A stretch of DNA of 26,135 bases, from positions 1-26,135 of the forward strand of contig NZ_DHXT01000146.1 in assembly GCF_002413825.1 (NCBI RefSeq), in the 5' to 3' direction. Each line of letters begins with the position of its first letter. The stretch's first letter is position 1. Position numbers and translations under genes: made by a program. This document shows, in pieces, positions 21,254 to 26,135 of the stretch. The notes below the pieces were generated by a model. That model searched no databases. It was not told the DNA's origin and worked only from the letters and a program-made list of their open reading frames with translations. This stretch comes from Rhodoferax sp. UBA5149. GTDB taxonomy: Bacteria > Pseudomonadota > Gammaproteobacteria > Burkholderiales > Burkholderiaceae_C.

Positions 21254-22789
21254 ATGGCGAAAAAAACAAACCCTGTCCTGCCCGTCGGCTCCGAATGGAC
21301 CTTCGCGGCGCTTGAACAATACGACCAGGCCATTGGCCGCGTCGCCGCCAGCTACAAGCTCGACTGCTATCCCCACGTATTGGAAGTCATCAGCACGGAG
21401 CAGATGATGGATGCGTATGCGTCCATCGGTATGCCGGTGTACTACCACCACTGGTCCTTCGGCAAGCATTTTCTGGCCACGGAGAACCGCTACAAACGCG
21501 GGCAGATGGGTCTGGCTTATGAAATCGTCATCAATTCGGACCCCTGCATCGCCTACCTGATGGAGGAAAACACCCTGCCCATGCAGGCTTTGGTGATCGC
21601 CCATGCGGCTTATGGGCACAACTCGTTCTTCAAGGGCAATCATCTGTTCAAACAGTGGACCAGCGCCGATGCCATCGTGGACTACCTTGTGTTTGCCCAG
21701 CAGTTCATCGCCCGCTGCGAAGAGCGACACGGCGTTGCTGCGGTTGAGCGAATGCTTGACTCATGCCATGCGCTGCTGAGTATGGGCGTGGACCGTTTCA
21801 AGCGCTCGCCCCGGCTCTCATTGGAAAAAGAGACGTTGCGTCAACAAGAGCGCGCGGACTATCTCCAGGCCCAGGTCAATGATTTGTGGCGAACCTTGCC
21901 GCCCCACCCGGAAACCAGCCGGACGGAGCAGGAAGCGCGTTTTCCGGCCGAGCCGGAAGAAAACCTGCTCTACTTCATTGAAAAGAACGCGCCTTTGCTG
22001 GAGCCCTGGCAGCGGGAGGTTGTGCGCATTGTGCGCAAGATTGGGCAATACTTCTATCCGCAACGCCAAACGCAGGTCATGAACGAAGGTTGGGCCTGCT
22101 TTTGGCACTACACGCTGCTCAACACCCTGTACGACGAGGGCGCCCTGTCAGACGGCTTCATGCTGGAGTTCCTTCAGTCCCACACCAACGTGGTGTACCA
22201 GCCACCGTATAACAGCCCGTATTACACCGGCATCAACCCTTACGCACTGGGTTTTGCCATGTGGCGAGACATTCGCCGCATCTGTGAACACCCGACCAAA
22301 GAAGACCGTGAGTGGTTTCCCGACATCGCCGGGTCAAACTGGCGCGAGACATTTGAATTTGCCATGCAGAACTTCAAGGACGAGAGTTTCATTGCCCAGT
22401 ACCTCTCGCCGCAGCTGATGCGTGAGTTTCGCTTCTTCTCGGTGCTCGACGATGACGCGCGCGACAAGTTGCAGATACAGGCGATTCACGACGACAGCGG
22501 CTACCGGGCTTTGCGCAGCCAGCTGTCGGACCAGTACAACCTGGGCAGTCGCGAACCTAATATCCAGATCTGGAACGTGGACCTGCGCGGCGACCGCTCC
22601 TTGACCCTGCGCCACTTTTCCCAACAGCGTAGATCATTGGATGAATCCAGCAAAGTGGTGCTGGAGCATGTGGCCTACTTGTGGGGTTTCACGGTGCGCC
22701 TGGAGAGCCAGGACAACGAAGGCAAGGTCGCATTGATTGCCGAGCGCATGCGGGAAAAGCGCACGGGCCACGCGGGTTCCAGCCCTTGA
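21254..22789 (+). CDS. spoVR: SpoVR family protein (YcgB-like)
   Basis: The 511-residue protein starts at ATG 21254 (AGGGG just upstream); the longer open frame overlaps yeaH. It is full length for the family. Conserved segments are YPHVLEVISTEQMMDAYASIGMP, YHHWSFGKHFL, INSDPCIAYLMEENTLPMQ, AHAAYGHNSFFKGN, VMNEGWACFWHYTLLN and YNLGSREPNIQI. The His/Glu-rich motifs (YHHWSFGK, HAAYGHNSFFK, NEGWACFWHY) resemble a metal site. SpoVR is named for a Bacillus spore-cortex effect; in non-sporulating bacteria the role is unknown, but it travels with prkA and yeaH as a stress operon. The gene is convergent with the phosphatase, 27 nt apart, with no clear terminator between. Confidence 0.95.
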   Translation: MAKKTNPVLPVGSEWTFAALEQYDQAIGRVAASYKLDCYPHVLEVISTEQMMDAYASIGMPVYYHHWSFGKHFLATENRYKRGQMGLAYEIVINSDPCIAYLMEENTLPMQALVIAHAAYGHNSFFKGNHLFKQWTSADAIVDYLVFAQQFIARCEERHGVAAVERMLDSCHALLSMGVDRFKRSPRLSLEKETLRQQERADYLQAQVNDLWRTLPPHPETSRTEQEARFPAEPEENLLYFIEKNAPLLEPWQREVVRIVRKIGQYFYPQRQTQVMNEGWACFWHYTLLNTLYDEGALSDGFMLEFLQSHTNVVYQPPYNSPYYTGINPYALGFAMWRDIRRICEHPTKEDREWFPDIAGSNWRETFEFAMQNFKDESFIAQYLSPQLMREFRFFSVLDDDARDKLQIQAIHDDSGYRALRSQLSDQYNLGSREPNIQIWNVDLRGDRSLTLRHFSQQRRSLDESSKVVLEHVAYLWGFTVRLESQDNEGKVALIAERMREKRTGHAGSSP

Positions 22790-22816
22790 AGGACGGGGAA
22801 CCATGAAGCGCCAAGG

Positions 22817-24421
22817 TCAAGTCCTCTCGATCACCGGGCGACCGCTTTGCACCACAAAGCTTGCCAGCGTTTCAATCTTTGTATCCCGGCTCGTCACCTC
22901 GTCCACGACGCGCAAAGTGGTGTTGAGTTGCTTGGGAGTGAACTCCACCACGCCATAGCCTTTGCGCTGTGCGTCTGCAAATACAAAGTGCGGGTTCTCG
23001 GCCAGGCGCTCGGCCGTTTTGGCGTTGCCGCCCGAGCGCGAGGTGATGCTGGTGCCGCAAAACTCCACCCCCACACTGGCGCTGGCGGGGTCGGCGTAAT
23101 CGGCCTTGACGTGGCCCACCCAGTTTTCGTGGACATCCCCACCCAACAACACCGGATTCGGCAGCGTGTGCTTGCGCAGTGAATCGGTGAAGCGGCTGCG
23201 GGCGGCGGCGTAGCCATCCCAGCCGTCGTTCCAGAACGTCTGGCCCGGACCCACTTTGAAATCGCGCTGCCCCACCAGCGTTTGCTGGCCGACCACATTC
23301 CAGCCGCTATCGCGGGCCTGGGATTTTGCGAATTCATCGTTCAACCAACGCTCCTGCGGCAAGCCCAGCAGGCTGCGCTTGGGGTCGTTCCATTGCGGGC
23401 ACGCGGCCGGGTTCAGCGAGCTGGAACCCAGGGCACCACCCGTGTTGCAGACCTGCGGGTCTTTGTATTGCCGGGCATCCAGCAGATACAGGGACGCCAG
23501 CTGGCCATATTGCAAACGGGTGTAGATGCGCATCTCCGCGCCGCTCGCAAGCCCAGCCACGGCCTGCGTCAGCACCGAGGCGCGAATCGGCATGTGTTCG
23601 TAATAAGCCTGGTAGGCCGCAGCCCGGCGTGCCAAAAAGTTCGCTGGGGAGGACGGGTCGGCAAACCCGCTGTTGCCGGCTTGCAGTCCGGCATAGTCGT
23701 TCTGCACCTCATGGTCATCCCAGGTCATCAGCCACGGACAGGCGGCATGCATCGCCTGCAGATCGGCCTCCCCTTTGTACAGCGCATAACGTTGGCGATA
23801 GTCGTCCAGCGTCAATACCCAGCCGCCCGACGGCGTGCGCACTTTGCTGCTCTTGCCGGGATATTCGTAAATGTAGTCACCCAGAAACATCACCGCGTCC
23901 AGATTTTCTTCACGCATATGGCGCCAGGCGGTAAAAAAACCGTCCTCCCACTTCTGGCACGAGGCGTAACCCAGTCGCAAGCTGGCCACCACCGCGTCTG
24001 GCTTGGGGAAGGTGCGCGTGCGCCCCACCGGGCTGACGGCGTCGCCCGCCATGAAGCGATAGAAGTACCAACGGTCAGGTTCCAGACCGGCCACCTCCGC
24101 ATGCACCGAATGCGCCAGCTCCGGGCTGGCAAGTGCCTGCCCGTTTTGCACCATGCGCGTGAACTTGTCGTCGTGCGCCACCTCCCAATGCACCGTGACC
24201 GGATCGCGCCCGAGGCTGGCGCCAAACAAACCCGGCACATGCAGGCGGGTCCACAACACTACCGAGTCAAACGTCGGCGAGCCACTGGCCACGCCCAGCG
24301 TGAAAGGGTTGCTGGTCCACCGAGGTTGGCTCCAGGCGCTACGCGGCAGCCACAAGCTGGCGGCACTGGCGCCGACCAGCTGGAGCAGGCGGCGGCGGTT
24401 CGTCAATTCAGGGGGGTTCAT
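22817..24421 (-). CDS. phoD: PhoD-like alkaline phosphatase, Tat-exported
   Basis: This is a 534-residue protein with a twin-arginine signal NRRRLLQLVGASAASLWLP ending near AWSQ, so it is folded in the cytoplasm and exported to the periplasm. An N-terminal domain (FTLGVASGSPTFDSVVLWTRL) precedes the metallophosphatase core: LGYASCQKWEDGFFTAW, VMFLGDYIYEYP, LMTWDDHEVQNDY and VLLGGDVHENW, which carry the Asp, Asn and His metal ligands. PhoD enzymes release phosphate from mono- and diesters, using Fe and Ca, under phosphate limitation. ATG 24421 is chosen because it puts the Arg pair nine residues in; ATG 24451 and 24445 are alternatives. I see no convincing Pho box upstream. Confidence 0.92.
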   Translation of the reverse strand: MNPPELTNRRRLLQLVGASAASLWLPRSAWSQPRWTSNPFTLGVASGSPTFDSVVLWTRLHVPGLFGASLGRDPVTVHWEVAHDDKFTRMVQNGQALASPELAHSVHAEVAGLEPDRWYFYRFMAGDAVSPVGRTRTFPKPDAVVASLRLGYASCQKWEDGFFTAWRHMREENLDAVMFLGDYIYEYPGKSSKVRTPSGGWVLTLDDYRQRYALYKGEADLQAMHAACPWLMTWDDHEVQNDYAGLQAGNSGFADPSSPANFLARRAAAYQAYYEHMPIRASVLTQAVAGLASGAEMRIYTRLQYGQLASLYLLDARQYKDPQVCNTGGALGSSSLNPAACPQWNDPKRSLLGLPQERWLNDEFAKSQARDSGWNVVGQQTLVGQRDFKVGPGQTFWNDGWDGYAAARSRFTDSLRKHTLPNPVLLGGDVHENWVGHVKADYADPASASVGVEFCGTSITSRSGGNAKTAERLAENPHFVFADAQRKGYGVVEFTPKQLNTTLRVVDEVTSRDTKIETLASFVVQSGRPVIERT

Positions 24422-24768
24422 GGATATGTTTGGCCTTGTTCTCATAAACAACCAGGCAAATTGTGGCAGAACCCCCCAGCCACGACCTGCTGTGCGCCTG
24501 GTCTATGACTTCAGACGGCGCAGCTCAAAGGTGATTCGCTCGATCTTGGCGTCCCGCGGGTTTCGCAACTTCGCCAACTACCGGGCAAGGATACTGTTTC
24601 ATTGTGGCAAGTTGAACTTGGCGACGGTCTAGGAAAAAATCACAGTGGAATTAACGAAGCTCCCATTTTCTATCCCTCGAGCCGAGCCACACATGCCGCT
24701 TGCACAAAATTCGCAGCAGCTTTCTGTACCTGTCTTCACCCTTTCGTTCAGGCTTGGATTTTTTCATG
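24422..24768. other. Intergenic stretch between phoD and the catalase gene
   Basis: These 347 nt hold the phoD promoter region and the catalase 3' region. Short open frames on the plus strand have no ribosome site or recognisable product. I see no convincing hairpin terminator, tRNA or repeat here. Confidence 0.5.
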
Positions 24769-26135
24769 TTATGCCAAGGTTCGAACGGACTTCTCCCGAT
24801 CCCATTGGCGCGTCATGGCGGCTGCAATAAATTCGCTCCTGTCGTTGGCATCCAAGACGCCGGCGTCGTGTCCGACATTTGCTGCTTTCATCAGCGCCTG
24901 CCCCCCTTTATCGACGGCGATGGCCTTGAGGTGACCGAAAGCATCACGCACGAAATCGATCGCGGCGCTTTCCATTGACAGTGCTTTTGCGCCTTCCTCG
25001 GAGAGGATGGCTGCGACTGCGTCGAAGAGCACAGATGGTGTTCCCGCCAATTGTCCGTCAACCGCCAGCATCGTGCCATCGGCAAGCTTCGCGCCGCTGA
25101 TTTTGGGCGCGATGATCTTGACGCTGGCGCCCGCATCGACTGCGGCCTTTTTGATGTTCGTGATGGCGGTGCCGTCCGAGCCATCCGCAATCAGGATGCC
25201 GACCGCGCGCCCCGCGAGCGTGGCTTTCATCTTGCCGATGATCTGCAATGCGGGCGACAATTTCATCTGCTGCACGGGCGCTGCGGCTACTGGCGCATCG
25301 GGAGTTTTGTGGAGCCCAAGACCTGAGGCGACCCGGTTGGCGAGGTCTTCTTCGATATGGCGCAAGTGGCCAACCATGGCTTCGCGTATGTGCCGATGTT
25401 CGACCTTGGAAAGCTCGAATACCAACGCCGAGGCGATATGCGCCTGTTCGTACGCAGTCTGGCTGAGATAGAACTGCCGCGCCTGGCTGTAGTGGTCGGC
25501 GAAGGCCTTGGCGCGGATGCGGCTTTTCTCGCCCGTTTCAGTGCTCGCATCGCTATGAAAGCCCTTGGGCGTTTCGCGTGGCGCGTCTTGAGACAAGGTG
25601 TTAGGGTCATAGGCGACCCGGCCCGCCGGTTGTGCCATCTGCATGTGTCCATCGCGTTGCTGGTTGGCGAACGGGCACCTGGGGGCGTTGACTGGGATCT
25701 GGTGAAAATTGGGCGAACCCAGCCGCGAAAGCTGCGTGTCTAGATAAGAGAATAAACGACCCTGCAACAGGGGATCATTCGAGAAATCGATGCCGGGCAC
25801 GACGTGAGAAGGACAGTAAGCCACCTGTTCGGTCTCAGCGAAGAAATTGTTCGGCCAACGATCCAGCACCATGCGTCCGATGACTTGCAAAGGCACGAGT
25901 TCTTCGGGAATAAGCTTGGTGGCGTCCAGATGATCAAACGGGAATCTGTCTGCTTCTTCCTGCGTGAAAAGTTGTACCGAGAATTCCCACTCCGGAAAAT
26001 ATCCGGCTTCGATGGCCTCGAACATATCGCGGCGGTGGAAGTCTTGATCAGCACCCGAGAGCTTGACGGCCTCGTCCCAAATAGTGGACTGCAAGCCGAG
26101 CTTGGGACGCCAGTGGAATTTGACAAAGGTCGATT
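24769..26135 (-). CDS. katE: Large-subunit (clade 2, KatE/HPII-type) catalase, N-terminus outside the window
   Basis: The frame stays open to the window edge and begins STFVKFHWRPKLGLQSTIWDE, so only about 455 C-terminal residues are visible. The catalytic His and the first part of the barrel are missing from view. The visible core includes DFHRRDMFEAIEAGYFPEWEF and the haem-Tyr segment GRLFSYLDTQLSRLGSPNF (Tyr as proximal ligand). After the helical domain (about AKAFADHYSQARQFY) comes the extra flavodoxin/class I amidotransferase-like domain (LAGRAVGILIADGSDGTAI to FIAAAMTRQWDREKSVRTLA), found only in large-subunit catalases. The enzyme breaks down hydrogen peroxide in the cytoplasm as a stable tetramer and is commonly RpoS-controlled. 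The symbol is by family. Confidence 0.93.
   Translation of the reverse strand, partial: STFVKFHWRPKLGLQSTIWDEAVKLSGADQDFHRRDMFEAIEAGYFPEWEFSVQLFTQEEADRFPFDHLDATKLIPEELVPLQVIGRMVLDRWPNNFFAETEQVAYCPSHVVPGIDFSNDPLLQGRLFSYLDTQLSRLGSPNFHQIPVNAPRCPFANQQRDGHMQMAQPAGRVAYDPNTLSQDAPRETPKGFHSDASTETGEKSRIRAKAFADHYSQARQFYLSQTAYEQAHIASALVFELSKVEHRHIREAMVGHLRHIEEDLANRVASGLGLHKTPDAPVAAAPVQQMKLSPALQIIGKMKATLAGRAVGILIADGSDGTAITNIKKAAVDAGASVKIIAPKISGAKLADGTMLAVDGQLAGTPSVLFDAVAAILSEEGAKALSMESAAIDFVRDAFGHLKAIAVDKGGQALMKAANVGHDAGVLDANDRSEFIAAAMTRQWDREKSVRTLA

Noticed and set aside
22803..22958. Plus-strand ATG with a good-looking ribosome site (AGGACGGGG) right after spoVR
   Set aside because: The frame is short, antisense to the phoD 3' end, and its product has no recognisable pattern.
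23282..24508. 408-codon open frame on the plus strand opposite phoD
   Set aside because: It has an atypical composition rich in Arg, His and Gln and lies wholly across the PhoD motifs on the other strand.
24645..24830. 61-codon plus-strand frame in the gap between phoD and the catalase gene
   Set aside because: No ribosome site, no known family, and it runs into the antisense of the catalase end.

Overview
The window reads as a chromosomal segment of a betaproteobacterium of the order Burkholderiales, most likely a Comamonadaceae relative such as Rhodoferax or Polaromonas. The evidence is the high-GC coding style, the pobR-pobA, ispD-ispF, mfd and prkA-yeaH-spoVR gene sets, and two kinds of dispersed repeat that I recall as common in that family. 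No taxonomic search was possible, so the genus is an inference.

Left part (1-3.9 kb), accessory in character: the 3' end of a PEP-CTERM surface protein gene, a small lipoprotein, a 51-residue DUF3096 membrane protein, a possible 50-residue membrane peptide, and then a 45-nt 3' fragment of a tRNA-Asn gene starting exactly at the anticodon loop. That fragment looks like the distal attachment site of an integrated element lying to the left. To its right are a tRNA-type terminator, an Nramp-family transporter with non-canonical metal-site motifs, a second partial copy of the same terminator, and a universal stress protein.

Middle part (3.9-10.6 kb), mostly on the minus strand: a ribbon-helix-helix protein, a DJ-1/PfpI protein, a nitronate monooxygenase-like flavoprotein with a C-terminal cysteine cluster, a DEDDh exonuclease and an IclR regulator (PobR-like). 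The regulator is divergent from pobA (4-hydroxybenzoate 3-monooxygenase), with a perfect 17-bp palindrome between them. A short family III CoA-transferase follows pobA.

Core part (10.6-17.9 kb): ispD-ispF (isoprenoid precursor synthesis, overlapping-style pair) divergent from mfd (transcription-repair coupling factor), then a vapB-vapC toxin-antitoxin pair, serB (serine synthesis) and a TehB-like methyltransferase. Dispersed repeats have entered coding sequence here: a 60-nt palindromic repeat adds 20 in-frame codons to mfd, and pieces of a second repeat form part of ispD, the N-terminus of vapB, the stop codon of the CoA-transferase and the leader of serB.

Right part (18-26.1 kb): the prkA-yeaH-spoVR stress operon with a possible RpoS-type promoter, convergent with a PhoD-like secreted phosphatase, then the C-terminal two thirds of a large-subunit (KatE-type) catalase that runs off the window. 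I found no CRISPR array, rRNA, complete tRNA or transposase. Nothing here is a clearly new multi-gene system; the most unusual signals are the repeat-derived protein segments and the tRNA-Asn attachment remnant.
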